The notes below the pieces were generated by a model. That model worked only from the letters and a program-made list of their open reading frames with translations, searched no databases and was not told the DNA's origin. Shown in pieces: positions 8,900 to 17,740 of a stretch of 57,302 nt of DNA; within the stretch, counting starts at the first letter, position 1; each line of letters starts with the position of its first letter. The position numbers and the translations under genes were made by a program. This DNA is from Gammaproteobacteria bacterium (GTDB lineage Bacteria > Pseudomonadota > Gammaproteobacteria > Chromatiales > Chromatiaceae): the NCBI GenBank assembly GCA_024206335.1, contig JAAGZL010000551.1, positions 1 through 57,302 of the forward strand. Direction: 5' to 3'.

Positions 8900-10234
8900 A
8901 TGGCAGTTGGATTTGCAGGCATTTCAACAGGTGCAGATTGGTCCAGCATGATCAGTCAGCTGGTACAGCTTGAGAGCCGATCTCTGTTTCGGTTGCAATC
9001 ACGTGAGAGTGAGCTCGATCGCCAGATCAGTGACTACGGCCTGGTTAAATCTGCTATCGATACCTTTAGCTCTAAGGTTGATGATCTACGTGACGCGTCG
9101 ACTCTCAAGCTGTTATCCGGCACCTCCTCAGATGAGGATGTACTGACTGTAAATGCCGGGTCTAGTGCAGTTGCATCAACCTACGATGTAGAGATTACCA
9201 GGATGGCAAGTTATGACAAACTTGCCTCGTCAGCCTATACCGATAGTGATACTGCGGTGGGGACGGGTACACTAAGCATTACCGTGAATGGAGAGTCACT
9301 GGATGTCACCGTGGATGGCTCAAATAATACCCTGGCTGGTCTGAGGGATGCGATAAACAGTGCAGCAGGTAACCCTGGGGTAACCGCATCTATCCTTCAT
9401 GAATCTGGTGGTAGTCGTTTGATTCTTACCGGTAGTGAGACCGGTGCTGAAAATGCGATAAACATCAGTGTCGTTGATGATGATTCGAATAACACGGATG
9501 CAAACGGATTATCGAAGCTGTTTTACATAGGTGTAGGTGATGATGGCCTGGCCGAACAGATAACTACCGCACTTGATGCACAGTTGACCGTAGATGGTTT
9601 TGATATTGAGAGTGCATCCAACTCGGTTACCGGGGTGATAGAGGGTGTTACGCTGGAACTGGAGGCGCTTGGTAGTAGCACAATTGCTATTGAACAGGAT
9701 GTTTCCCAGGTTGAAGAGAAGGTTGATGAGTTTGTCTCTGTATACAATACGCTGCTGGATCAGTTAGATACATTTTATGCCGGCTCGCTGGCAAATGACG
9801 GCACCCTGCGCCGTATTGAGCAGGGGTTTACCGATATATTGAACAGCCCAGCCAGTGTCAATGGCGTGGACGCATATCTGTTTGAGGCCGGGGTAACCAG
9901 GGATAGATATGGCAGGGTAGAACTGGACAGCTCAGCCCTGTCAGATACATTGGCCAGTGATTTTGATAAGATTTCTCAGCTGTTCTCTGATGATGCAACT
10001 GGATACGCTACTCGGTTATATGCGTATGCCGAGCAAGTAATGGATGATATCATCGTTTCTCGTGAAGATGGTATGAGTAGCCAAAAACGGCTGCTGCAGG
10101 GTCAGATAGATCGGCAGGAGTTACACATAGAGACATATGAAAAAAGCCTGGTTGCGCAGTTCATGTCCCTGGATACCACTATGGCCTCGTTGATGGGCAC
10201 AAGTAATTATCTTGCTGGTCAGTTGGGTTACTAG
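8900..10234 (+). CDS. fliD: Filament cap protein FliD (HAP2)
   Basis: FliD, 444 residues, caps the growing filament and inserts flagellin. The N-terminus (GFAGISTGADWSSMISQLVQ) and the ESELDRQISDYGLVKSAIDT helix belong to the FliD N-domain. The central beta domains include GTLSITVNGESLDVTVDGS. The C-terminal coiled coil carries SQKRLLQGQIDRQELHIETY and ends in the FliD-type LDTTMASLMGTSNYLAGQL. An AGGAG ribosome site precedes the ATG. The gene lies 37 bases after flaG. Confidence 0.96.
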   Translation: MAVGFAGISTGADWSSMISQLVQLESRSLFRLQSRESELDRQISDYGLVKSAIDTFSSKVDDLRDASTLKLLSGTSSDEDVLTVNAGSSAVASTYDVEITRMASYDKLASSAYTDSDTAVGTGTLSITVNGESLDVTVDGSNNTLAGLRDAINSAAGNPGVTASILHESGGSRLILTGSETGAENAINISVVDDDSNNTDANGLSKLFYIGVGDDGLAEQITTALDAQLTVDGFDIESASNSVTGVIEGVTLELEALGSSTIAIEQDVSQVEEKVDEFVSVYNTLLDQLDTFYAGSLANDGTLRRIEQGFTDILNSPASVNGVDAYLFEAGVTRDRYGRVELDSSALSDTLASDFDKISQLFSDDATGYATRLYAYAEQVMDDIIVSREDGMSSQKRLLQGQIDRQELHIETYEKSLVAQFMSLDTTMASLMGTSNYLAGQLGY

Positions 10235-10307
10235 AATGGGCTGGAGAGTAGAGTAACCAACTGGATTGCATGCGGATCTGGGATAAATTGCCTGAGGTGG
10301 CATAAAG

Positions 10308-10730
10308 ATGGTTAAACAATCAGCTATAAACAAATATCGTCAGGCCGATTCATCAGAGGCTTCGTATGCAACCCCCCATAGGTTGGTGCAGAAACTCATG
10401 TCTGGGGCACTGGACGGCATTGCAAATGCCAAGGGTTCTATTATGCATAATCAGCCTGAACAACGGAATAGTCATATTCAATGGACCATGAATGTGATAG
10501 ATGGGCTGCGTGGTGCGCTGGATTTCGAGCATGGTGGTGAAATTGCTGCCAATCTTGATTCCCTTTACGACTATATGAATCGTCGTTTATTTGATGCCAA
10601 CATGCATAATGATATACAGCAGCTGGATGAAGTAACTTCCTTGCTCAAGGAGATCAAGGGTGCATGGGACAGTATGCCAAAATCCCTGCAACGCGCAGAT
10701 AATATCAAAGATGTTGTAAACGCCCCCTAA
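10308..10730 (+). CDS. fliS: Flagellin export chaperone FliS
   Basis: FliS, 140 residues, binds the C-terminal helix of flagellin in the cytoplasm and prevents premature polymerisation. Family features: Y-x-Q/A near the N-terminus (INKYRQADSSEASYATPHRL), the LVQKLMSGALDGIANAKG helix and the LYDYMNRRLFDANMHND helix, which correspond to the four-helix FliS bundle. It follows fliD and is immediately followed by a FliT-like gene. Confidence 0.95.
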   Translation: MVKQSAINKYRQADSSEASYATPHRLVQKLMSGALDGIANAKGSIMHNQPEQRNSHIQWTMNVIDGLRGALDFEHGGEIAANLDSLYDYMNRRLFDANMHNDIQQLDEVTSLLKEIKGAWDSMPKSLQRADNIKDVVNAP

Positions 10731-10739
10731 TCAGGATAT

Positions 10740-11054
10740 ATGGATCATCTCCAAGAAAATATTCGTTTGGCGGTTGATCTAAGCAGGCAGATTGTTGATT
10801 TGGCGCAACAGCAGGATTGGCCGCAGATGGAACGGCTGGATCAAGAACGAATGCAGTTGCTGAAGGAAATCTTCTCAGAGCAATCCTTGGATAGTGAGGA
10901 ATCTGGCATCAAACAGCAGCTTCAGAGCATTGTTGATCTTAATGATCAGGCAGTGGGGATTTGCTCTCAGGTTAAAGATAGTATGTTGACTGACGGGCGA
11001 AAATTAAGGCGTGGAAAGGAAGCTATATTGGCCTATAAAGAACAAGCCCCGTGA
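10740..11054 (+). CDS. Probable FliT-like flagellar chaperone
   Basis: Helical protein of 104 residues starting 9 bases after fliS. Position after fliD-fliS, size and a helix-rich composition (LAVDLSRQIVDLAQQQDWPQ, then MERLDQERMQLLKEIF) fit FliT, the export chaperone of FliD, which in enterics also restrains FlhDC. The sequence is not conserved enough to be certain; FliT proteins are very divergent. No signal peptide or membrane segment. The ATG follows a TAATCAGGATAT spacer carrying a weak AGGA site. Confidence 0.7.
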   Translation: MDHLQENIRLAVDLSRQIVDLAQQQDWPQMERLDQERMQLLKEIFSEQSLDSEESGIKQQLQSIVDLNDQAVGICSQVKDSMLTDGRKLRRGKEAILAYKEQAP

Positions 11055-11598
11055 TGGCTGGCTATCATCCGAAGTGAAATAATAAGCACTAAGTTATCTC
11101 TGTTACTTGTGTGCAGACCTGACCGCGAAAAGTTGTTCAGCCCCTCTCTACAATGTGTTATTTCTTAACCCTGTACTTGATCTGATGCCGGAATCTGCTA
11201 CCAATGTTGGTGGAGAATATGGAGTGAGATTTCAGGTACCATAAGTGCTAATATCCATCACTGCTGTCCCGTTGACTTTCTAGCGCTGGTGCTAAGTCTA
11301 TGAATTTAATATGTGAAACAACTGCCAGTAATTTGATAGACATGAGAAGTATCGAATTATGGTCCCTTCTCCCTTAGGGAGAAGGACAGGATGAGGGGTT
11401 ATATAAAACAGAGACTTACCTCTTATTGATCCCCTCACCCCAGCCCTCTCCCTGTGGGAGGGGGAGTTAACGGGGCAGCAGTGAATATCCATGCAAACTG
11501 TTTTACGCACCTGGAGTAGATAAGGATGACAACCAGTTGGTCAGTGTAATGAAGTGTGTGAGAAAAACTGACTACACTAAACCCATCGATTGTAGATT
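11055..11598. other. 544-bp intergenic region between flagellar and glycan genes
   Basis: No supported gene. The main content is a palindromic repeat element at 11363-11466 (listed separately). The region marks the switch from flagellar genes to the AT-richer accessory island. No clear promoter for the following WbqC-family gene was identified. Confidence 0.6.
11363..11466. repeat. Paired palindromic (BIME/MITE-like) repeat
   Basis: Two hairpin units face each other. Left: CCTTCTCCC (11365-11373) and GGGAGAAGG (11377-11385) with loop TTA. Right: CCCTCTCCC (11444-11452) and GGGAGGGGG (11456-11464) with loop TGT. Between them TGAGGGG (11393-11399) is inverted as CCCCTCA (11431-11437). The whole is a roughly 35-base inverted repeat around about 31 central bases. 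C/T-rich palindromes of this kind occur as dispersed intergenic repeats in many gammaproteobacteria. Confidence 0.75.
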
Positions 11599-12372
11599 GT
11601 GCCAATGACTGGGGTAACCTCAAGTCTCAATCGTAGGGTGAATACTTTAGGTATAATGCAGCCCTACTTTCTCCCCTATAGTGGTTACTGGCAGCTAATG
11701 GCCTATTGTGATCACTGGGTGATATTCGATGTTGTGAAGTACAACAAGCGCTCCTGGATGAATAGAAACCGAGTGCTTCACCCCGATTCAAGCAAGCCAT
11801 TCCAGTATATTCATCTTCCCGTGAAATCACATAAGAACGGAGAAGAGATTAAGGATGTTGTCATAAACAACGATGAGAGCTGGTGTTCTAGCTTAAAAGG
11901 AAAGCTATCCTTTTATAAGAGAATGCGGGCGCCTTATTATGAAGATACTATTGCCTTGATCGATTCAATTGCTCTGATTAATGATGATTGCTTTCCGCGG
12001 TTTTTGGCGAAGCATTTTGAAATTGTGATGAGGGCTATTGGATTGGAATTTAGCTATTCCTTTGCTTCTGATATGAGCTTTTCAACGAGTGAGATAGGGC
12101 GTCCTGATGATTGGGCGCTACAGATAACCAAGCATTTGAAAGCAAATATTTATATAAATCCCCATGGAGGTAGAGATCTATTTAATGAGCAAAAATACCA
12201 TGATAATGGTATATCACTTAAATTTCTTAAGCCGCGCTTATCACATTATCCTCAGGGTAAAAGGGTAAACTTCAGTTCAGGCATGTCTATCATCGATTAT
12301 CTAATGTTTAACTCTCTAGAGGCCACAAGAGATATGTTAACTCATGACTTTGATGTTATTCACAAGGGATGA
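11599..12372 (+). CDS. WbqC-family protein
   Basis: Protein of 257 residues. The segment NTLGIMQPYFLPYSGYWQLM at about residues 15-34 is the signature start of the WbqC family, found in O-antigen and other surface-polysaccharide clusters. Later blocks (YNKRSWMNRNRV, INPHGGRDLF, LSHYP near the C-terminus) also match that family. The biochemical role of most members is not established; a transferase acting on amino sugars is often assumed. The start is ambiguous: GTG at 11599 or ATG at 11605, and neither has a strong ribosome site. It opens the accessory island. Confidence 0.8.
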   Translation: MPMTGVTSSLNRRVNTLGIMQPYFLPYSGYWQLMAYCDHWVIFDVVKYNKRSWMNRNRVLHPDSSKPFQYIHLPVKSHKNGEEIKDVVINNDESWCSSLKGKLSFYKRMRAPYYEDTIALIDSIALINDDCFPRFLAKHFEIVMRAIGLEFSYSFASDMSFSTSEIGRPDDWALQITKHLKANIYINPHGGRDLFNEQKYHDNGISLKFLKPRLSHYPQGKRVNFSSGMSIIDYLMFNSLEATRDMLTHDFDVIHKG

Positions 12373-12633
12373 AGGATGCTGATTATATATTGAATTAGTA
12401 AAGATCAGATTAACCACTGTTGCGTATGATCTATCATGCTTGGATTTGGGTGTCATTGGGGGAGGTATTACCAAGAACCAATGCTTGGTAGAGCTATCTC
12501 TGGGTAAAGAAATCGTGTGTCGTGTCTATGTACTATATATAATAGTATTATGCTCATATTGTAAGATGAGCTATCGATTACCTGTGAATGTAGCATCCTT
12601 TTTGTCTTATGAAAGTAGCCAGAGGAATGTGTA
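12373..12633. other. Short intergenic region within the glycan island
   Basis: 261 bases with no recognised gene. A 64-codon frame (12440-12634) ends in TAATG overlapping the next start, but it has no family resemblance or ribosome site; I treat it as chance. AT-rich, with no obvious terminator. Confidence 0.5.
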
Positions 12634-13767
12634 ATGATCTCTTATTATGTTCCGGATATGCCTTCAACCGAAAGGCTGATTCCTTATCTGAAGGAGATCG
12701 ATGAGAATCATTGGTATTCAAATTATGGTCCTTTATATCATAAGTTTAAACAGCGTCTTTCTAATGAGTGTCTTAGTGGCATAGCCCCTGAGCGTTTGAC
12801 TCTGGTTTCGTCAGGTACATCTGCTATCGAGTTGGCACTAAGAAATCTGGGTTTAAAACCTGGCTCCAAAGTTCTAACAAGTAGTTTTACCTTTCCGGCA
12901 ACTGTAGAGGCCATTATCAATGCCGATCTTAAGCCGGTAGTCTGTGATATTGATCAGGATAGCTGGCTTCTAACACCTGAGATCGCGGAACGTAATCTGG
13001 TGCAGAATGATATTACTGTTGTAGTTCCTGTTGCAGCCTTCGGAATGCCGGTTTCATCAGAGGGCTGGGCAAGGTTCCACGAAAGAACTGGACTTCCTGT
13101 AGTAGTCGATTCGGCACCGGCAATATTGAATCAATCTATTGATGACAATCTTTACTATGCCTTCAGCCTGCATGCCACTAAGCCTATAGGAGTTGGCGAG
13201 GGAGGGGTAATAGTATGTCCAGATAAGAGTAAGGCCGAAGCCATAAGAAAAATGGCTAATTTTGGTTTTGAGCCTGGGCGCACCATTATTAATACAGGAA
13301 CCAATGCCAAAATCAGTGAATATCACTGTGCGGTTGGTTTGGCTCAAATGGATCGGCTGGCTGCAATTAAGCAGAAAAGAAGCGATAACCTCGAAATGTA
13401 TGTGACGCAATTTAGGCGTCATAATATCAAAATCAGAATGCAGGCTGGCATAGACACCTTTGTTCCTGCTTCATTATATGTTGTTTTTGAGCGGGTAGAT
13501 GCTGGAGAGTTATTTGAGCAGTTGCTTGGTAATGGAGTCGAAACTAGACGTATATACTGGCCACTTATCCAGTGTTTTCCTGCGTTTAAAGACGAAATTA
13601 TATTCGCAAGCTTGAACTTTAAGCGCGCCGAAGAGGTGTCTTCTCGGGGTCTGGCTCTTCCATTTCATGGTCATCTGACACAGTCTGATATTGGCAAAAC
13701 AGTTGAACTTGTAGTGAGAAATCTGGCTGCAAAGGCCGTTTCAAAGCCAAGTATAAATTGTAGGTGA
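12634..13767 (+). CDS. DegT/DnrJ/EryC1-family aminotransferase 1
   Basis: PLP-dependent sugar aminotransferase of 377 residues, normal length for the family. These enzymes transfer an amino group from glutamate to a nucleotide-linked keto-sugar. Key features: substrate/PLP loop VSSGTSAIELALRNLGLKPG (about 58-77), FTFPATVEAI, the PLP-pyridine aspartate in VVVDSAPA (about 159), and the Schiff-base lysine K183 in SLHATKPIGVGEGG. The C-terminus has LALPFHGHLTQSDIGKTVEL. First of four related genes in the island. The start is coupled to a preceding stop as TAATG. Confidence 0.9.
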   Translation: MISYYVPDMPSTERLIPYLKEIDENHWYSNYGPLYHKFKQRLSNECLSGIAPERLTLVSSGTSAIELALRNLGLKPGSKVLTSSFTFPATVEAIINADLKPVVCDIDQDSWLLTPEIAERNLVQNDITVVVPVAAFGMPVSSEGWARFHERTGLPVVVDSAPAILNQSIDDNLYYAFSLHATKPIGVGEGGVIVCPDKSKAEAIRKMANFGFEPGRTIINTGTNAKISEYHCAVGLAQMDRLAAIKQKRSDNLEMYVTQFRRHNIKIRMQAGIDTFVPASLYVVFERVDAGELFEQLLGNGVETRRIYWPLIQCFPAFKDEIIFASLNFKRAEEVSSRGLALPFHGHLTQSDIGKTVELVVRNLAAKAVSKPSINCR

Positions 13768-13786
13768 AGCAAGATTTAGTGTGCTT

Positions 13787-14470
13787 ATGAGAGATCTTAG
13801 CAAATATGACTATGAGGAACGTGCGTCCGAACAGGATAGGGATGATTATTGGGGGCAAGTGAGGAGGACTGTTAAAGGAAGGCCCGTTGGGGAAGACCAG
13901 ATTGAATTGATTTGCGATGCAATTAAATGTGGTCTTGATTTGAGTTCGGCAGATAAGATTATCGATGTGGGTTGTGGGAATGGTGCGTTGATATATAGGT
14001 TTCAAAAAGACGTTTACAAAATACTAGGAATTGATCGGTCAGATTATTTGATCTCTGTGGCAAAGGAGAGCTTTCAGGCGAAAAATATTGAATACATTGT
14101 TGGAGATGTGCTGTCAGTGCTTAAGTCATCAATATGTGTTCGTGAATATAATAAGGCATTATTGTATGGGGTGTTTTCATTCTTCGATGATGAATTGGCA
14201 TTGTCATTCTTTGAGTACATTACCAAAAAAACAAACATAAGAAGATTGTTTATTGGAAACGTACGTGACAGGTTGCTGGCAGAGAAATTTTATAAACGCC
14301 CAGTTAGTGCAAGCGAACTAGATGATAGTAAGAGTAGTATGGGTGTCTGGCGGACACGGGAGTATTTTACTGAGCGTTGTGAGCGGCTTAATTGGAAAGT
14401 TGAGTTTTCAAAGATGCCTAAAGAATTTTACGCCAATGAATATTACTTTGATGTGTGTATACATAGGTAA
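13787..14470 (+). CDS. SAM-dependent methyltransferase
   Basis: Class I methyltransferase of about 227 residues. Motif I is clear at about residues 60-72 (IIDVGCGNGALIYRF), followed by the acidic-loop segment ILGIDRSDYLI and IEYIVGDVL, as in small-molecule methyltransferases. The substrate cannot be read from sequence; in this context methylation of a sugar or its amino group is plausible (inference). An in-frame GTG at 13781 is an alternative start; neither start has a clear ribosome site. Lies between two DegT-type genes in the same direction, 19 bases after the first. Confidence 0.85.
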   Translation: MRDLSKYDYEERASEQDRDDYWGQVRRTVKGRPVGEDQIELICDAIKCGLDLSSADKIIDVGCGNGALIYRFQKDVYKILGIDRSDYLISVAKESFQAKNIEYIVGDVLSVLKSSICVREYNKALLYGVFSFFDDELALSFFEYITKKTNIRRLFIGNVRDRLLAEKFYKRPVSASELDDSKSSMGVWRTREYFTERCERLNWKVEFSKMPKEFYANEYYFDVCIHR

Positions 14471-14545
14471 AACCGTAGTGTTTGCTATTAATTATATGAC
14501 TCGCCTAGATATATTTATTGTGAATGAGTAGAACATTACCACATT

Positions 14546-15715
14546 ATGGTAATACACAAAAAAAAGCACGATGACCTCGCTATAAATGGGGGCGAAAAAT
14601 GTTTTGATACGGTCAAAACAACCATGAACCTGCCTGCGCCAGAATTTGATGACTATTACAAAAGAATTGGATTATATGAGGATGGAAGTAAGGACCCAAT
14701 TCATGACTTAGAGAGTGCTTTATCAGTGTTTCATGGAGTGGATTATACGGTTTGTTTCTCAAGTTGTTTTACTGCCATGGCCATGACGTTAAAGGCGCTT
14801 GCATTACCAGGCAGACAAAATGTAATCATACCCTCACTAACATACCGTAGAATGTCAGACATTATACTATGGGCAGGATTGACGCCATGTTTTTGTGATA
14901 ATGATCCAAGTACATTGGGAGTTAGTGCGGCTGGCATTGAGAGGCAGATTGGAAATAATACGGCACTAATATTGGCACCACACCCCATTGTGAATTTTTC
15001 AGACATATCGTCTATTGAAACATTGGGTTTTGAGCGCGAGATACCAGTTGTGTTTGATTCCGTAGAGGCAATTGCTGGATATCATCAAGGTGTCCCCGTC
15101 GGGGCATTTGGAATGGCTGAATCTTTCTCGCTCCATCCAAGTAAACTGATGAATGCATGCGAAGGCGGTTATATAACAACAAATAGCCAGGAATTGTACT
15201 TGGCGCTTATAATTATGAGGGATGGTGGTGCGGCAGAATGTAATGGCGCATTAAGGCATGGGCATATCTCTAGAATGAATAGATATCACGCTGTTATGGG
15301 GTTGTGCTCACTAGATATGGTTAATGAAACAATCAGAAATAATTACAAATACTACTGTATTTATCGTAGTGGGTTGAAAGGGATCAAAGGAATCAAGTTG
15401 GTAGAGTATGATGAAGATAATAGGAGGAACTATAAAAGCATACTGGTTGAGGTTACTGATGACTATTGTATTACTCGGGATCAGCTGCACGATATACTAA
15501 ATTATGAAAACGTTTATGCAAGAAAGTTTTATTATCCCGCTCAGCACTTAACGCAATCAAATCAATCAGAGGAGTGTGCTGAATCATACGAAGTTGCAGA
15601 ATATCTTCAAGACCGCTATCTGCTATTGCCATTTGGCCATTCGACATCAGCTGATGATATCAGGGATATATGTGAGTTGATTAATACAGTTCAGTCAATA
15701 ACGAGCAACTCTTAG
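14546..15715 (+). CDS. DegT/DnrJ/EryC1-family aminotransferase 2
   Basis: Fold-type I PLP enzyme of 389 residues. It opens with DDLAINGGEKCFD, an N-terminal block common in DegT-family sugar aminotransferases. It has the loop VCFSSCFTAMAMTLKALALP, the aspartate in VVFDSVEAIAGYH (about 171) and the Schiff-base lysine K200 in SLHPSKLMNACEGGYI. The C-terminal YLLLPFGHSTSADDI resembles the LALPFH block of gene 1. Divergent from gene 1, so it probably acts on a different substrate or step. Ten bases separate it from the next gene. Confidence 0.87.
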   Translation: MVIHKKKHDDLAINGGEKCFDTVKTTMNLPAPEFDDYYKRIGLYEDGSKDPIHDLESALSVFHGVDYTVCFSSCFTAMAMTLKALALPGRQNVIIPSLTYRRMSDIILWAGLTPCFCDNDPSTLGVSAAGIERQIGNNTALILAPHPIVNFSDISSIETLGFEREIPVVFDSVEAIAGYHQGVPVGAFGMAESFSLHPSKLMNACEGGYITTNSQELYLALIIMRDGGAAECNGALRHGHISRMNRYHAVMGLCSLDMVNETIRNNYKYYCIYRSGLKGIKGIKLVEYDEDNRRNYKSILVEVTDDYCITRDQLHDILNYENVYARKFYYPAQHLTQSNQSEECAESYEVAEYLQDRYLLLPFGHSTSADDIRDICELINTVQSITSNS

Positions 15716-15725
15716 GGCAAATTTA

Positions 15726-16682
15726 ATGAATAATGCCTATATACACTGTAGTGAAAATGGCGATAAAGGCCGTGAATTAACTGGGTATATAGAGAAGATA
15801 TTTGAGAATCACTATTTTAGTAATCATTGGGAATTTGCAGAATCCTTAGAACATAAACTGAATGGTATTACAGGTAGGAAGCACAATATTACCTATATGA
15901 ATAGTAGTGTTGCTCTGATATCGATGTTGTATATTCTTGGGCTTCGCAAACATGAACATGTTTTTGTTTCAAGGGGCGTTAGCTTGTTTCCGTGGGTTCA
16001 GAGTTGTATCGGCTATATAGGTCTAAACTGTTCTTTGATTGATGACTCAACCGAATGCAAATCATCTGATATTTTGATTTCGCTTGATGTCGATTTAGTT
16101 GATGAAATGAAATCTGCAGAGCAGGTATCTGGCAAAATAATCATTCCGTTAGAGTTGCGTAATAAAAACCAAAAATATGCAGATTGTGCTCATATCTATG
16201 ATATGGGGTTAGAAACTTGCTTTGGACTGAGTACGGGGGCATTTGTAGCTGTTAATAATGATGATCATGCTGATAAATTAAGATGGATGCGAAGCTCTTA
16301 TGCGCGAACTGGAGACGTGAGTATTTATATTAATGGCAATGGAAGATTTTCTGAAATACAGGCAGCAGAGGCTCTGGTTGCGATAAAGAATAATGAATTC
16401 AAGGGAAATGTATTTTCTGAAATTAATCAGGAGATGATGGCTTCGGTTGCAACTAGTACTCATCAGATGGACTATACAGGCTCAGAGTATACTGCTGGAA
16501 TTTTACGAATATTCAACCCGGACCGTAAAATACTAACTGCGCTACACTCTTTATCGATTGAGCGCGGGCTTTTATATGATGCCCCCCAGGATGGTAACAA
16601 ACTGGTCTATGCTCTTATTAGAGTTCCTGTGGATGCAGCGGTAAGAGGGGTGTTGTTATCAGTCCTGTCTCAAAGAATATAA
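15726..16682 (+). CDS. DegT-like protein lacking the catalytic lysine (pseudoenzyme)
   Basis: 318 residues, shorter than functional relatives. The DegT architecture can be followed: N-terminal IEKIFENHYFSNHWEFAESL, loop TYMNSSVALISMLYILGLRK, then DCAH at 153-156 where the PLP-binding aspartate block sits, and LRWMRSSYARTG after the active site. At the Schiff-base position the order is TCFGLSTGAFVAV; aligned with PTKxLTTGEGG of typical members, the lysine is replaced by F166 and GEGG by GAFV. Without the lysine, transamination is not expected. It may be a partner subunit of a neighbouring aminotransferase or a lysine-independent dehydratase-type relative (inference). The frame is intact, arguing against simple decay. 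Confidence 0.72.
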   Translation: MNNAYIHCSENGDKGRELTGYIEKIFENHYFSNHWEFAESLEHKLNGITGRKHNITYMNSSVALISMLYILGLRKHEHVFVSRGVSLFPWVQSCIGYIGLNCSLIDDSTECKSSDILISLDVDLVDEMKSAEQVSGKIIIPLELRNKNQKYADCAHIYDMGLETCFGLSTGAFVAVNNDDHADKLRWMRSSYARTGDVSIYINGNGRFSEIQAAEALVAIKNNEFKGNVFSEINQEMMASVATSTHQMDYTGSEYTAGILRIFNPDRKILTALHSLSIERGLLYDAPQDGNKLVYALIRVPVDAAVRGVLLSVLSQRI

Positions 16683-16686
16683 TGCC

Positions 16687-17685
16687 ATGATTAGAAAGGA
16701 GTATGGTGGCTATAATGTGTTCAGTGCAGACAGAGATGCAAGGAATTCTTTTTACACTAAACGAAACCTGTATTGCCTGAATCTAGCACGTAGCGGACTT
16801 GAGTTGCTGTTGAGAGCTAGGAAACCAAGACGTGTATATGCGCCGTATTACACCTGTCATTCAGTACATGAGGTGCTGATGAAGATGGTGCCTCAAGTGC
16901 GCTACTATCATATTGATGAAGAATTTTATCCAATTATACCTGATTTGAAGCTGTCTGATGATCAATTGATATTGGTTAATAATTATTTTGGCGTCTTTCA
17001 TCGCCCGATTATATTTCTAATTGAAAAATACGGTTCAAAGGTAATCGTTGATAATTCTCAGTCATTTTATTCTTCATTCCCCGACGACATCGATCAGATC
17101 TTTTCCCCTAGAAAATTGTTTGGAGTTACTGATGGCGGGTTTGTGCTGACAAATGCCGATATAACAGAGTTATATCAAGGGCTCGAAACTGACCAGTCAG
17201 CAGGTCGAATTAAATATTTGTTTGTAGGTGATGAAACCTCGAAAAACGAAGGCTATGCTGAATATTTACAATATCGTAAAAGGCTTCAAGAGCTAGAGCC
17301 TATGAAGATGTCGGTTAGTACGCGGGAGATATTCAAAACTATCGATATTGAATATTGTAAGAGAAAAAGAATTATGAACTTTGAAAGGATGAATGAATTA
17401 ATTGGTAAATATAATCAGATGGATATTTCAATTGAGAGCGGTCAGGTCCCAATGTGCTATCCATTTCTTAGTATGAGGCATTCATTAAAACAAGACCTAA
17501 TTAAGAGCCGTGTATATGTTCCAACGTACTGGCCCATGTCGCAATTAGCATCTGAGATTTCATGTTTTGAAAAATTGCTGAGAAATAACTTGTGTTGCCT
17601 TCCTGTTGATCAAAGTATGACGGGTGATGATATTCAGGCGGTTTCTGAGTTGGTGGTTGAAATGATTAACGATTCAGATGTCTGA
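16687..17685 (+). CDS. DegT-like aminotransferase 3
   Basis: 332 residues, four bases after the previous stop. Divergent DegT-type features: LNLARSGLELLLRARKPRRV near residues 31-50, ILVNNYFGVFHRP, the aspartate in VIVDNSQSFYSSF (about 122), and a candidate Schiff-base lysine K143 in SPRKLFGVTDGGFVLT. It is shorter than genes 1 and 2 and lacks a clear LPFH C-terminus, ending instead in NLCCLPVDQSMTGDDI. Members of this subgroup occur in polysaccharide clusters. Its partner may be the lysine-less protein immediately upstream. Confidence 0.75.
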   Translation: MIRKEYGGYNVFSADRDARNSFYTKRNLYCLNLARSGLELLLRARKPRRVYAPYYTCHSVHEVLMKMVPQVRYYHIDEEFYPIIPDLKLSDDQLILVNNYFGVFHRPIIFLIEKYGSKVIVDNSQSFYSSFPDDIDQIFSPRKLFGVTDGGFVLTNADITELYQGLETDQSAGRIKYLFVGDETSKNEGYAEYLQYRKRLQELEPMKMSVSTREIFKTIDIEYCKRKRIMNFERMNELIGKYNQMDISIESGQVPMCYPFLSMRHSLKQDLIKSRVYVPTYWPMSQLASEISCFEKLLRNNLCCLPVDQSMTGDDIQAVSELVVEMINDSDV

Positions 17686-17740
17686 AACACAGTTTGCAAT
17701 GAGCCTGTATATAAATCTGTGTAACTACTACAAATGATCA

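Noticed and set aside
12440-12634. 64-codon frame ending in TAATG before aminotransferase 1
   Set aside because: No ribosome site, no family resemblance and mixed hydrophobic composition; the TAATG is the only hint of translation.
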